Assembly (NCBI GenBank): GCA_946184215.1
Contig: CAMHER010000034.1
Location: 1-14,105 of the forward strand
Direction of reading: 5' to 3'
Length of the DNA: 14,105 nucleotides
DNA from: an uncultured Clostridia bacterium
GTDB taxonomy: Bacteria > Bacillota > Clostridia > Oscillospirales > Oscillospiraceae
Part shown: piece by piece, positions 5,828 through 13,582 of the stretch
Layout: every line of letters starts with the position of its first letter
Numbering within the stretch: position 1 is the first letter of the stretch
The notes under the pieces: generated by a model
The model's database searches: none
The model's input: only the letters and a program-made list of their open reading frames with translations
What the model was told of the DNA's origin: nothing
Made by a program: the position numbers and the translations under genes

Positions 5828-8800
5828 AACGAATCAAAAAAATACTGATATGCCTGCTGGCCGCGGCACTGGCGGCTGCGGCGCTGCCCGCTCCGGCCGC
5901 CTGCGCCCGCCTGGATGTGCCGAGAGCGGCCGCTGCCCAGGGCTCTTTTGACGCCGATTTTGCCGCCGAAAGCCTCGGGGAGGCCTTCGAGCGCTATCTG
6001 ACCGAGCGCGGCTTGCAGGACAGCCGGATCCTGATCGGCTGGCAGGATGTGGAGAGCGGCGTGGAATGGTACCGGGGCGCGGACGAGTATGTGGACGGCG
6101 CCAATACCTACCGCCTGCCGCTGTGCATGCTCTACGCCGACTGGGTCCGGGAGGGCCTCCTCTCGCGGGAGGACAAGGTCGGCGCCTATGTGCTGGAGCG
6201 GGCGGTCAGCGAGACGCTGATCCGTTCCAACAACAACACCGCGGACGCGCTGCGCTACGGCGTGTCCTACGACCACCGGGAGTATCGCGCCGCGATCGCG
6301 AAAAACTGCGGCATGGACGTGGAAACGCTTCCGAACACATATTTCGCTGCCAACCAGTTCTCCCCGCGCTTTCTGATCGGCACGCTGCGCACGCTTTGGG
6401 ACAACAGCGAAAAATACGACTGGGTGATCGACTGCCTGAAGCAGGCCAATCCCGACAACGCCTTCGGCCTGTATCGGGGAAGCTGCGAGATCGCGCATAT
6501 AATCGGCCGGGGGGAGGCCTTTTACAGCGATACCGGCGTTGTCTATGCTCCCCGGCCCTTCCTGCTGACGGTGACGGCGATCGGGGTGGCGAACGCCGAA
6601 GAGGTGATCGGCCAGATCGCCCGCATCGCCATGGACTATGCCGAATACCTCTCGGCGCACCCCGAGGAAAAGCCCGTCCCCACGCCCGAACCGACGCCCA
6701 GCCCCGAGCCGAGCGCGGCCCCCGCGCAGACGGCCGGGGAGACCGAGCAGAAGACCTTCCGCTTTGACGCCGACTTTTCCGTCGAGAGCCTCGGAGAGGT
6801 GATCGAGCGCTATCTGACGGAGCGCGGCTTGCAGCACGGCCGGATCCTGATCGGCTGGCACGACCTGGAAAGCGGCGAGGAGTGGTTCCGCGGCGGCGAC
6901 ACCTTTATGGAGGCGGCCAGCACCTATAAGCTGCCGCTGGCCATGGTCTATGCCGACAAGATCGCCGCGGGCGAGCTGACGGTGGAGGACAAGATCGGCC
7001 AGTACCGGTTGGGAGACGCGCTGGAAGTGATGCTGGTGGACTCCAACAATTTTGCCGCGCAGCGGCTGCGGGACAATCTGTCGGCCAACTTCGTCGAATA
7101 CCGCAAAATGCTTGTGCCTTACGGGGGACTGGACCCCGACACGCTGCCCAAGGGCTTCTATACGGCCAACCAGTTTTCACCCCGCTTTCTGATCAACACG
7201 CTGCTGGCTCTGTATGAAAACGCCGAAAAGTACGAGCTGGTGCTGGATTATATGAAGCAGGCGCGGCACAACAGTTTTCTGAGCCAGTACAGCGGCGAGA
7301 TCGAGGTGGCCCACAAGTACGGCTCGGATGAAAATTATGTCTGCGACACCGGCATCGTCTATACCGAGCATCCGTTCCTGATCACGGTGATGACCCACAA
7401 CACGGGCGACGCCATGCACCGCATCGCGGAGATCGGGCGGATCGCCATGGATTACGCGGAGTATCTGGCCTCCCTCGACGAGCCGGAGCCGACTGCGGAA
7501 CCCACGCCGGAGAGCGCCGAAACGCCGGAGCCGTCGGCGGAGCCTGCAGCGGTCTCGCTGCCTGAGCCCGCCGAAGCGCCCGAGGGAGCCGACGGCGTGC
7601 GGGAGATCTCCGACGCGGCCACGCTGCGCGGCATCCTCCTGGAGCCGGAAGGAAATTTCCGCCTGACGGCGGATATCGACCTGGGGGGAATGGATTGGAT
7701 CCCCATCCCCTTCTCCGGGACGCTGGACGGCGGCGGGCATACGATCTACAACCTCACCGTATCCCGGCCCGGCGAGGAGGTCGCCGAGTGCCGCGACGGG
7801 AACAACAAGCCCTACGAGGCGCATTACGCCGGTTTGTTTTCCGTAACGCGCGGCGCCGAAATCCGGGACCTGAACCTCAAGGGCGTTTATGTGGCCGTCG
7901 AGAGTGAGGACGACTGCTTTGTGGCCGCGCTGGCGGGCTACGGGTATGAGACGAAAATTGAAAACTGCAGCGTCGAGGGCCGCATCCGGCTGTACGCCCA
8001 CGGCAAGATCGTCGGCGTCGGCGGCGTGACAGGCTTTTTCGGCGGCTGGTTCGACCACTGCAGCGCCGACGTGGAGCTGCTGTTTGAAGACCGGAACGAG
8101 TCGCTGCACTGCGAGCAGTTTCTCGGCGCGCTGGCCGCCGCGGGAAAATTCGGCGCGGAGCACTGCGATATCACGATCCGGGGCTACGCCTCGGTCAACG
8201 GCTTTGTCCATACCGGCGGCATGACGGGCATGTACTGCGGCTACGGCCTCGTCCGCGACCGGATGATGCGCGTCACGGACAACACTGTCCGGGGGAAGAT
8301 CAGCTTTTTTGAAAACAACTTCACCCGCCGCGCCTACTGCCGCGCCTTCGCGGGCGAACAGGTGGATCTCGTGACCGCCGAGCGAAACGACCTGCGGAAC
8401 TTTGTGCGCGACGAGCGCTTCCGCTATGACGAGCTTCTCTCGCCCGAGGGCTGCGAAGAGCCGGATTATAAAACCGCCGTCACCGAAGCGACCTGCACGG
8501 AATGGGGCTATACCGATCACGTCTGCGCCGGCTGCGGCTATGCCTGGCGGGACAGCTATACGCCGCCGCGGCACACGCCCGGCGATTGGGAGACGCTGCG
8601 CGAGGCACGGCCGGGAGAAGCGGGCGAGCGCGTGAAACGCTGCGCGGTGTGCGCGCAGACGCTGGAACGGGAGGAGCTTCCCCCTCTCATCGCCCCGGAG
8701 GCGATCGTCGTAAAACCGGAGGAAGCCGCGCTGAACGTTGGCGGGGAGCTTTCTCTTCAAGCCTCGCTCCTTCCGCCCGGGGCGGAGGCGGTGGCGGTCG

Positions 8801-8976
8801 TCTGGCAGAGCAGTGACAGCGCGGTGGCGACGGTCGGACAGGACGGAACGGTCACGGCTGTGGGACGCGGCAGCGCGCTCATTACCTGCAGCTCGGCCGA
8901 CGGAGCGCTGCAGGCCGCCTGCCGCGTCACGGTGAGGGCGTCGCTGTGGCAGCGCCTGTGCGAGCTGTTCCGCTGA
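5824..8976 (+). CDS. Secreted multidomain protein: two beta-lactamase-like domains, GLUG-like, Cys-rich and Big_2 modules (1050 aa)
   Basis: A signal peptide (MKRIKKILICLLAAALAAAALPAPAACA) leads to two serine beta-lactamase-like domains (about 43-276 and 315-548), joined and followed by Pro/Glu-rich linkers. They are tandem duplicates at a constant offset of 272 residues with no net gaps. Domain 2 keeps S366-T-Y-K369 (SxxK), S407-N-N (SDN-like) and K498-Y-G (KTG-like). Domain 1 has N94-T-Y-R97, S135-N-N and I226-I-G, so the nucleophile and both lysines are missing. From about 590 comes a GLUG-like beta-helix region (FRLTADIDLGGMDWIPIPFS, TLDGGGHTIYNL). Next is a Cys-rich segment with CAGC (901-904) and CAVC (940-943), then a Big_2 Ig-like domain (about 961-1038). 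No LPXTG motif is seen. It is probably surface-associated, with one active and one non-catalytic hydrolase domain. Whether domain 2 acts on beta-lactams, D-Ala peptides or esters cannot be told. Confidence 0.87.
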   Translation: MKRIKKILICLLAAALAAAALPAPAACARLDVPRAAAAQGSFDADFAAESLGEAFERYLTERGLQDSRILIGWQDVESGVEWYRGADEYVDGANTYRLPLCMLYADWVREGLLSREDKVGAYVLERAVSETLIRSNNNTADALRYGVSYDHREYRAAIAKNCGMDVETLPNTYFAANQFSPRFLIGTLRTLWDNSEKYDWVIDCLKQANPDNAFGLYRGSCEIAHIIGRGEAFYSDTGVVYAPRPFLLTVTAIGVANAEEVIGQIARIAMDYAEYLSAHPEEKPVPTPEPTPSPEPSAAPAQTAGETEQKTFRFDADFSVESLGEVIERYLTERGLQHGRILIGWHDLESGEEWFRGGDTFMEAASTYKLPLAMVYADKIAAGELTVEDKIGQYRLGDALEVMLVDSNNFAAQRLRDNLSANFVEYRKMLVPYGGLDPDTLPKGFYTANQFSPRFLINTLLALYENAEKYELVLDYMKQARHNSFLSQYSGEIEVAHKYGSDENYVCDTGIVYTEHPFLITVMTHNTGDAMHRIAEIGRIAMDYAEYLASLDEPEPTAEPTPESAETPEPSAEPAAVSLPEPAEAPEGADGVREISDAATLRGILLEPEGNFRLTADIDLGGMDWIPIPFSGTLDGGGHTIYNLTVSRPGEEVAECRDGNNKPYEAHYAGLFSVTRGAEIRDLNLKGVYVAVESEDDCFVAALAGYGYETKIENCSVEGRIRLYAHGKIVGVGGVTGFFGGWFDHCSADVELLFEDRNESLHCEQFLGALAAAGKFGAEHCDITIRGYASVNGFVHTGGMTGMYCGYGLVRDRMMRVTDNTVRGKISFFENNFTRRAYCRAFAGEQVDLVTAERNDLRNFVRDERFRYDELLSPEGCEEPDYKTAVTEATCTEWGYTDHVCAGCGYAWRDSYTPPRHTPGDWETLREARPGEAGERVKRCAVCAQTLEREELPPLIAPEAIVVKPEEAALNVGGELSLQASLLPPGAEAVAVVWQSSDSAVATVGQDGTVTAVGRGSALITCSSADGALQAACRVTVRASLWQRLCELFR
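5950..6651 (+). repeat. First unit of an in-gene tandem domain duplication
   Basis: It encodes residues 43-276 of the 1050-residue protein and matches 6766-7467 at a constant distance of 816 bases. Similarity persists at DNA level: the 60 bases from 5989 and from 6805 differ at 5 positions. This unit encodes the domain lacking catalytic residues. Confidence 0.9.
6766..7467 (+). repeat. Second unit of an in-gene tandem domain duplication
   Basis: It encodes residues 315-548, the domain that keeps SxxK and KxG. Shared stretches with the first unit include SLGE, ERYLTERGLQ, RILIGW, ANQFSPRFLI and IAMDYAEYL. Confidence 0.9.
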
Positions 8977-9001
8977 GGCGCGAAATGGGAGAAACTGCGT
9001 G

Positions 9002-10267
9002 ATGAAGAAAAGCCTTTTGCTGCTGCTGACGCTGGCGCTGCTTTTATGCGCCTGCGCCGCAGAGCCGGAACCCCAGGCGGCGCCTTCCGCCGGACCTGTC
9101 CCCACGGCCGCGCCCGAAGCGACGGCCGCGCCCACGCCGCAGCCGACGGTCGTGCCCACGCCGCAGCCGGAGGCCGCGCAGCTTTCGATCAGCCTTCAGG
9201 GCGCGCAGCATCTGTCGCTGCTCCAGGACGGGAAGTTCGACACGGCCTGTGCGCTTCCGGCAGGCGGAACGATCACCGTCACGGCGGAGGAGGAGATCGG
9301 CGGGCTGTACCTGAGCTGGTTTGATCACCCGCTCCCCTGGACGCTGGAGACGCCCTCCGGCGCCGCGGCGGCGGGGGAGAGCGGCTTTCTGCACGAATAT
9401 GTGGCGCTTCCCGCGCCCGCGCGCGAGGTTACGATCCGTCTGCCGGAGACCGCGCGCGTCCGTCTCAGCGACATCTGCGCCTTCTCGCCCGGCCGTCTGC
9501 CGGACTGGGTGCAGGTCTGGCAGCCGCCCTGCGAGGAGGCGGATCTGCTGGTGGTGCCCACCCATGCCGACGATGAATTCCTTTTTTTCGGCGGCCTTCT
9601 GCCCCTGTATGCCGCCGAGAGAGGACTGCGGGTGCAGGTGGTGTATATGATTTCCCATTACCACAGCCTGCGCGAGCGCTGCGATGAACTGCTCAACGCG
9701 CTGTGGCTGGCGGGCGTGCGGAACTATCCCGTGGTCCACACGGCTCCGGACCGGGAGATCTACTCGGTGGGAGAGGCGGAATATCTGTACGGGAAGACAA
9801 ATTTCTTGGACTTTCAGGTGGAACAGATCCGGCGCTTCCGGCCGCTGATCATCGTCACGCACGACGAAAACGGCGAATACCGCCAGGGCAACCACATGTT
9901 CACCGCCCTGAGCATGGAAAAGGCGGTGGAGCTGGCGGCGGACGCGTCCTATCAGCCCCGGAGCGCGGAGAAATACGGCGTGTGGGATACGCCCAAGACG
10001 TATCTGCACCTCTACGGGCCGGAGGAAGAGCGAACCGTGCTGGATTATGAAACCCCTCTGGATGCCTTCGGAGGAAAAACAGCCTTTGCGGTGGCCGAAG
10101 AGGCGTATGCGCTGCACCGCTCCCAGCAGCAGCTGGCCTTTCGCGTGTATGAGGCGGGTCATGCCTATGACTGTCACAGCTTCGGCTTGTTCCGCAGCCT
10201 GGTGGGACCTGACGATGATCGGAATGATCTGATGGAGCATCTGCATCCTGCCGACTGGCGCAGCTGA
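9002..10267 (+). CDS. Lipoprotein with PIG-L / LmbE-type deacetylase domain
   Basis: The PIG-L/LmbE/MshB family contains zinc hydrolases that remove N-acetyl groups from sugars such as GlcNAc conjugates. The N-terminus MKKSLLLLLTLALLLCAC looks like a lipoprotein signal, with Cys18 the likely lipidated residue, followed by a Pro/Ala-rich linker (PTAAPEATAAPTPQPTVVPT). A beta-rich region of about 110 residues precedes the PIG-L domain. Its metal motif is PTHADDEFLFFGG, with His188 and Asp191 as probable ligands; the third His is His298 in QGNHMFTA. Asp190 is the likely general base by family analogy. The start could be GTG at 8999 or ATG at 9002; GGGAGA lies 6 and 9 bases upstream respectively. 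It is 25 bases after the preceding stop, is probably the last gene of the operon, and ends before a strong terminator. The extracellular lipid-anchored placement suggests a cell-surface glycan substrate (inference). Confidence 0.85.
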   Translation: MKKSLLLLLTLALLLCACAAEPEPQAAPSAGPVPTAAPEATAAPTPQPTVVPTPQPEAAQLSISLQGAQHLSLLQDGKFDTACALPAGGTITVTAEEEIGGLYLSWFDHPLPWTLETPSGAAAAGESGFLHEYVALPAPAREVTIRLPETARVRLSDICAFSPGRLPDWVQVWQPPCEEADLLVVPTHADDEFLFFGGLLPLYAAERGLRVQVVYMISHYHSLRERCDELLNALWLAGVRNYPVVHTAPDREIYSVGEAEYLYGKTNFLDFQVEQIRRFRPLIIVTHDENGEYRQGNHMFTALSMEKAVELAADASYQPRSAEKYGVWDTPKTYLHLYGPEEERTVLDYETPLDAFGGKTAFAVAEEAYALHRSQQQLAFRVYEAGHAYDCHSFGLFRSLVGPDDDRNDLMEHLHPADWRS

Positions 10268-10311
10268 GGGAAAAAGGAAGAGGCTTTCGAAACAGCCTCT
10301 TCCTTTTTCCC
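10268..10311 (+). terminator. Rho-independent terminator after the PIG-L lipoprotein gene
   Basis: A perfect 18-bp stem starts directly after the stop: GGGAAAAAGGAAGAGGCT (10268-10285) pairs with 10294-10311 across the loop TTCGAAAC. The T-run lies inside the 3' arm (CTTTTTCCC). The A-rich 5' arm would let it act in both directions. Confidence 0.85.
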
Positions 10312-10328
10312 CGCGGAGGCGGTACAAT
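10300..10328 (+). promoter_or_regulatory. Probable promoter of LRR protein B
   Basis: TACAAT at 10323-10328 is a good -10, about 30 bases before the GTG start. The matching -35 position (10300-10305, TTCCTT, 17-base spacer) is poor and lies inside the terminator's 3' arm. The terminator upstream and this -10 together suggest the second LRR gene is transcribed separately. Confidence 0.5.
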
Positions 10329-10357
10329 GAAGCAAGCAAGAAAAAGGAGAGAAAAAC

Positions 10358-12016
10358 GTGGACGAAGAGAAAAAAACCGCCGCGGAACCCGCCGCGGAAA
10401 CGGGAACGACAACCAAACAGCGCCGGGAGAGCAAGCGTCTGGCGGCGGTGCTTCTCTTTGCCTTTGCCCTGGTGCTGCTTTTCGCGGCGTATAAGCTCTT
10501 TACCGTCCGTGTCGGCGGCAGGCTCTATTTCTGCGCCGGGGAGGCGGATCTGCGGCAGGCCGTGATCAGCTGTGAGGAGTTCGACGCGGTGTCCGCAAAA
10601 CGCGCCGACCTTCCGATCCGCTGGAGCGTCCCCGTCGGAGACGAGCGTTTCGACAGCTTTTCCGAGGAGCTCAGCCTCCGTGCGCTTCCGGCGGACGAGG
10701 TGGAGCATCTGCGCTATTTCCCCAACCTGAAGCGTGTCGATGCGACGCAGTGCAGCGACTATGCCGCCCTGGCCTATGCCGCGCGCCGCTTCCCCACGGT
10801 GCGCTTTTCCTGGCTCGTCCCCACGTCCGACGGCCCGGTGGACGGCGGCACGGAGAGCCTGGCTGTCCGCAGCCTTTCCGCGGACGAGCTGGAGGAGCTG
10901 CTGACCCTGCTGCCGAAGCTGCGGGAGGTGGATCTGCGCCGGAGCACGCTTTCCGCGTCGGCGATCGACGCCTTTATCGCGGCGCATGCAGACAAGCTGA
11001 CGATCCGCTATGACATCCACCTCTGGGGCATGGAGATCCCGTGGGATACCGAGACGCTGCGGCTCTCTTCAGACGCCTCCGGCGACGGAGAAGAGCTGGC
11101 GGCCGGGCTCTCGCGGCTGGAAAAGCTGAAAAAGCTGGATCTGCGGGACTGCGAGCTGAGCCCCGCCGAGCTGCAGCGGATCCTGAGCCTGTGTCAGGGG
11201 GTGGAGACGGACTATGTGATCCGTCTTTATGGCCGCACCTTCACCGCCGGGGACGAGGAGATCGATCTCAGCGGCGTGCCGGTGGACGACCTTGACGAGA
11301 TCCGCGCAGCGGTTTCGCTGATGCCGCGGCTGAAGAAGGTCGTGATGAGCGACTGCGGCATCCCCGACGCGGAGATGGACGCCCTCGACCAGGAATATGA
11401 AAACATCCGCTTTGTCTGGACGGTGTATTTCAGCATCTACGCCCTGCGCACCGACGCCACCTTCTTCTGCGCCGCCGACGTGCCGGAGCTGAACTATGAC
11501 GCGCCGCTGCTGAACGACGCCCAGCTCTATCCCGTGCGCTACTGCCGCGACATGATCGCCCTCGACCTGGGCCACATGTGGATCGAGGATCTGAGCTTCC
11601 TTTACAATATGCCGCACCTGCAGTATCTGATCCTGGTGGGCGGACGCTTCCATGACATCACGCCCATCGGTTCGCTGGAGGATCTGAAATATCTCGAGAT
11701 CTTCCAAACCAACCCCTGGGACATCAGCCCGCTGCTGAACTGCAAAAAGCTGGAGCAGCTGAACATGTGCTACTGCTTCGGCTTCGATCTGAGCCCGCTG
11801 AAGGAAATGAAACAGCTCAAGCGGCTGTGGTACGCGGGCCTGGGCCCGGACCGGGGCTGGGCGCTGATCGAGGCCCTGCCCGACACGCAGGTCTACTGCC
11901 CTTACACCGACCCGGAGGGATCCACGGGCGGCGGCTGGCGCGAGGACGAGGCGTACTATGAGATGCGCGACGTGTTCGCCATGTACTACCAGCCCGGCGG
12001 CACGGGCATGCATTAA
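10358..12016 (+). CDS. Membrane-anchored leucine-rich repeat protein B (552 aa), paralogue of A
   Basis: It starts with GTG at 10358, chosen because AAGGAG lies 8 bases upstream. It has a hydrophilic N-terminus of about 27 residues, one membrane segment (LAAVLLFAFALVLLFAAY), then the same extracellular plan as LRR protein A: IRWSVPVGDERFDSFSEEL against IRWSVPIGGARYDSFSEEI, MPRLKKVVMSDCG against MPRLKKVVMCDCG, and the tail GGGWREDEAYYEMRDVF with YQPGGTG. Repeat units include LDLGHMWIEDLSFLYNMPHL, QYLILVGGRFHDI and KYLEIFQTNPWDISPL. No catalytic motif is seen. The two genes flank the hydrolase and lipoprotein genes, so gene duplication with separate regulation is likely. They may bind related ligands or form a pair (inference). 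It ends at a strong terminator, convergent with the M14 peptidase gene. Confidence 0.85.
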   Translation: MDEEKKTAAEPAAETGTTTKQRRESKRLAAVLLFAFALVLLFAAYKLFTVRVGGRLYFCAGEADLRQAVISCEEFDAVSAKRADLPIRWSVPVGDERFDSFSEELSLRALPADEVEHLRYFPNLKRVDATQCSDYAALAYAARRFPTVRFSWLVPTSDGPVDGGTESLAVRSLSADELEELLTLLPKLREVDLRRSTLSASAIDAFIAAHADKLTIRYDIHLWGMEIPWDTETLRLSSDASGDGEELAAGLSRLEKLKKLDLRDCELSPAELQRILSLCQGVETDYVIRLYGRTFTAGDEEIDLSGVPVDDLDEIRAAVSLMPRLKKVVMSDCGIPDAEMDALDQEYENIRFVWTVYFSIYALRTDATFFCAADVPELNYDAPLLNDAQLYPVRYCRDMIALDLGHMWIEDLSFLYNMPHLQYLILVGGRFHDITPIGSLEDLKYLEIFQTNPWDISPLLNCKKLEQLNMCYCFGFDLSPLKEMKQLKRLWYAGLGPDRGWALIEALPDTQVYCPYTDPEGSTGGGWREDEAYYEMRDVFAMYYQPGGTGMH

Positions 12017-12049
12017 AAAAAAGAAGGAGCAAAAGCTCCTTCTTTTTTT
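12016..12049. terminator. Bidirectional terminator between LRR protein B and the M14 peptidase gene
   Basis: AAAAAAAGAAGGAGC (12016-12030) pairs with GCTCCTTCTTTTTTT (12035-12049) across an AAAA loop. The 3' arm ends in seven T on the plus strand and in seven or more T on the minus strand, so it should stop both convergent transcripts. Confidence 0.92.
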
Positions 12050-12074
12050 GCTTCCAGACACAAGAAACTAGAAA

Positions 12075-13352
12075 TTACGTCACCAGCGCGCCGAGCGTCA
12101 GGATGCCGCGGGAGGCGGCATAGATCGAATCAAAATCGCCGATCGGCAGGGGATTGACCCCACGGCCGGCCTCGATCGTGAAGCCGGGACGGCGATATTC
12201 CTGGATGAAGAAGTCCTTATACCCCGCGAAGGAGGCGGCGTAGGGCGTGTCGGCGGGCGTATAGCCGGACACGGCGGCAAAGGTCCCGGCAATGTCCTGC
12301 GCGCCGGGCACCTCATAGCCGCCAAAGCGCCAGTAAATCACGCCGCCCTGGGTGTGCCAGGCCTGCACCAGGGCGGGATCAAAGCGGCGTGTGAGGTCGG
12401 CCAGAGCCCGGCTCTCCGGAGCCGACAGGGGTGCCGGACCCACATAATTCATCGGAGCGGGTGCGGTATAGCCCGCCTCAAATTTAACGGCGCGGGCCGT
12501 CTCCCACTCCGCCGGATACTGCAGGTTCAGATCGGTCCCGGCGATGTTGGCCTTCCAGCAGCTCGGGAAAGGGATCTCGGGCCAGCGCGCGGCAATGGCG
12601 CGGGCGGCTTCATACCGCTCGCCCCGCTGCAGCTCGCCGGTCACCAGGTCCACACCGTCGGGATTGACCAGCGGGACAAGACAGATCCGGGCGTAGGAAA
12701 AGATCTCTGCCGCGCTCTGGCCAAAGAGACTGCCGCCCGCGGCGAAGGCAGCGCACAGCTCCTCGGTGAATTTCAGCAGCAGCGGCGTGGTGATCCACTC
12801 GTTGGCGTGGTGGGCGGCGCTGTACAGCACGCGGTTTTCCCCCGCGCCCATGGACAGCGACCACAGCGGACGGCCCATCACGCTGCGGCCGAAGGAGGCG
12901 GCGGTCAGATAAGGATACCGTGCCGTCAGGCCCCGCACACACAGCGCGGTGAGCGCGGCGGAAAAGGCGATGTCCGTCGGCACCACGTCAAAGGGCAGCG
13001 GCACGACGATCACCGCGCCCACGGGCAGATTTTGCGCCGAGAAGGCGCTGTTGGCCAGCTCTACAGCCTCGCTCTTTGCGCCGTAGAGCTGGGCAATGGC
13101 ATAAAAGCTCTCGCCCGGACGGACACGGTGGCGCATAAAGCCCGTGTACCAGGGCATCAGCGCGCGGTGTGTGCGCGGCCCGGCCACCCCGTCGGCGGCG
13201 AGCGCGCGGGTTGTCTGAAAGCGGATGAGTGCGTCGCGGGTGCGCAGGCCGAACACGCCGTCCTGGGCAAGCGGACCAAAGCCTGAGCGGTTCAGCGCCA
13301 GCTGCAGAAGCTGCACGGCGGGGCCTCGGTCGGAAAAACGCAGAACTCTCAT
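12075..13352 (-). CDS. Peptidoglycan-binding / LysM / M14 family peptidase (425 aa)
   Basis: Probably a wall-peptide hydrolase of the M14 zinc carboxypeptidase family; relatives include the gamma-D-glutamyl-diaminopimelate endopeptidases. Order: a peptidoglycan-binding domain (about 7-62, with DGVFGLRTRDALIRFQ), a LysM domain (about 75-120, HRVRPGESFYAIAQLYG), then the M14 domain (about 135-420). Metal ligands are H182-A-N-E185 in AAHHANEW and His333 in AWHTQGG; the catalytic Glu is E394 in FTIEAGRG. VNPDGVDL and GTDLNLQYPAEWE are typical of the subfamily. The start at 13352 follows AAGGGGG with a 7-base gap; an upstream in-frame start at 13448 would add 32 residues of untypical sequence and has no SD. 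The mature start goes straight into the binding domain, with no signal peptide. As in some spore-forming relatives it may act inside the mother cell or be released by another route (inference). Confidence 0.9.
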   Translation of the reverse strand: MRVLRFSDRGPAVQLLQLALNRSGFGPLAQDGVFGLRTRDALIRFQTTRALAADGVAGPRTHRALMPWYTGFMRHRVRPGESFYAIAQLYGAKSEAVELANSAFSAQNLPVGAVIVVPLPFDVVPTDIAFSAALTALCVRGLTARYPYLTAASFGRSVMGRPLWSLSMGAGENRVLYSAAHHANEWITTPLLLKFTEELCAAFAAGGSLFGQSAAEIFSYARICLVPLVNPDGVDLVTGELQRGERYEAARAIAARWPEIPFPSCWKANIAGTDLNLQYPAEWETARAVKFEAGYTAPAPMNYVGPAPLSAPESRALADLTRRFDPALVQAWHTQGGVIYWRFGGYEVPGAQDIAGTFAAVSGYTPADTPYAASFAGYKDFFIQEYRRPGFTIEAGRGVNPLPIGDFDSIYAASRGILTLGALVT

Positions 13353-13470
13353 AAAATATCCCCCTTCCCGGAGAAGTCGCTTTTTATCGTATGCCGAAAA
13401 CAGCCGGGAAAGAACAAAACAGCGGGAGCTGTTGTAGAGAATAGACAAAAACGGCGTACCATTTTCTCCC

Positions 13471-13499
13471 TTGTCAAGCGCGACAAAATAGGGTAAACT
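13471..13499 (+). promoter_or_regulatory. Promoter of the ABC ATPase gene
   Basis: TTGTCA (13471-13476), a 17-base spacer and TAAACT (13494-13499). The -35 overlaps an interrupted palindrome, TTGTC (13471-13475) with GACAA (13482-13486), a possible regulator site. The transcript would carry a leader of about 195 bases before the ATG at 13703, long for a plain gene. Confidence 0.6.
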
Positions 13500-13575
13500 A
13501 TTCTTTGCGGTGGCTTACGCCATCAGCCTGACTGCGTGTGCGGCTCTCCGCTTTTAAGTCGCACACAGCTTTAAT

Positions 13576-13582
13576 AAGGAGG
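13576..13582 (+). promoter_or_regulatory. Displaced consensus Shine-Dalgarno in the ABC-gene leader
   Basis: AAGGAGG is a perfect SD, but no ATG, GTG or TTG follows within the usual distance, and the ABC start codon is 120 bases further on. The ATG at 13703 itself has only GAG-like bases (GAGCTGTGTAAC) ahead of it. Either DNA has been inserted between SD and start, or folding brings the two together. Confidence 0.5.

Noticed and set aside
8985..9002. Tiny frame encoding MGETA that ends on the lipoprotein start
   Set aside because: It is five codons with no SD of its own; ATG and TGA this close are expected by chance.
7177..9159. 660-residue open frame on the minus strand opposite the tandem beta-lactamase-like gene
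   Set aside because: It lies antisense to a clear multidomain gene, has no recognisable domain and low-complexity Arg/Ala/Gly-rich content. GC-rich DNA produces such frames by chance.
9044..11020. 658-residue minus-strand frame opposite the PIG-L and LRR B genes
   Set aside because: It crosses two real genes and a strong terminator in antisense and has no domain or SD; it is a shadow frame.
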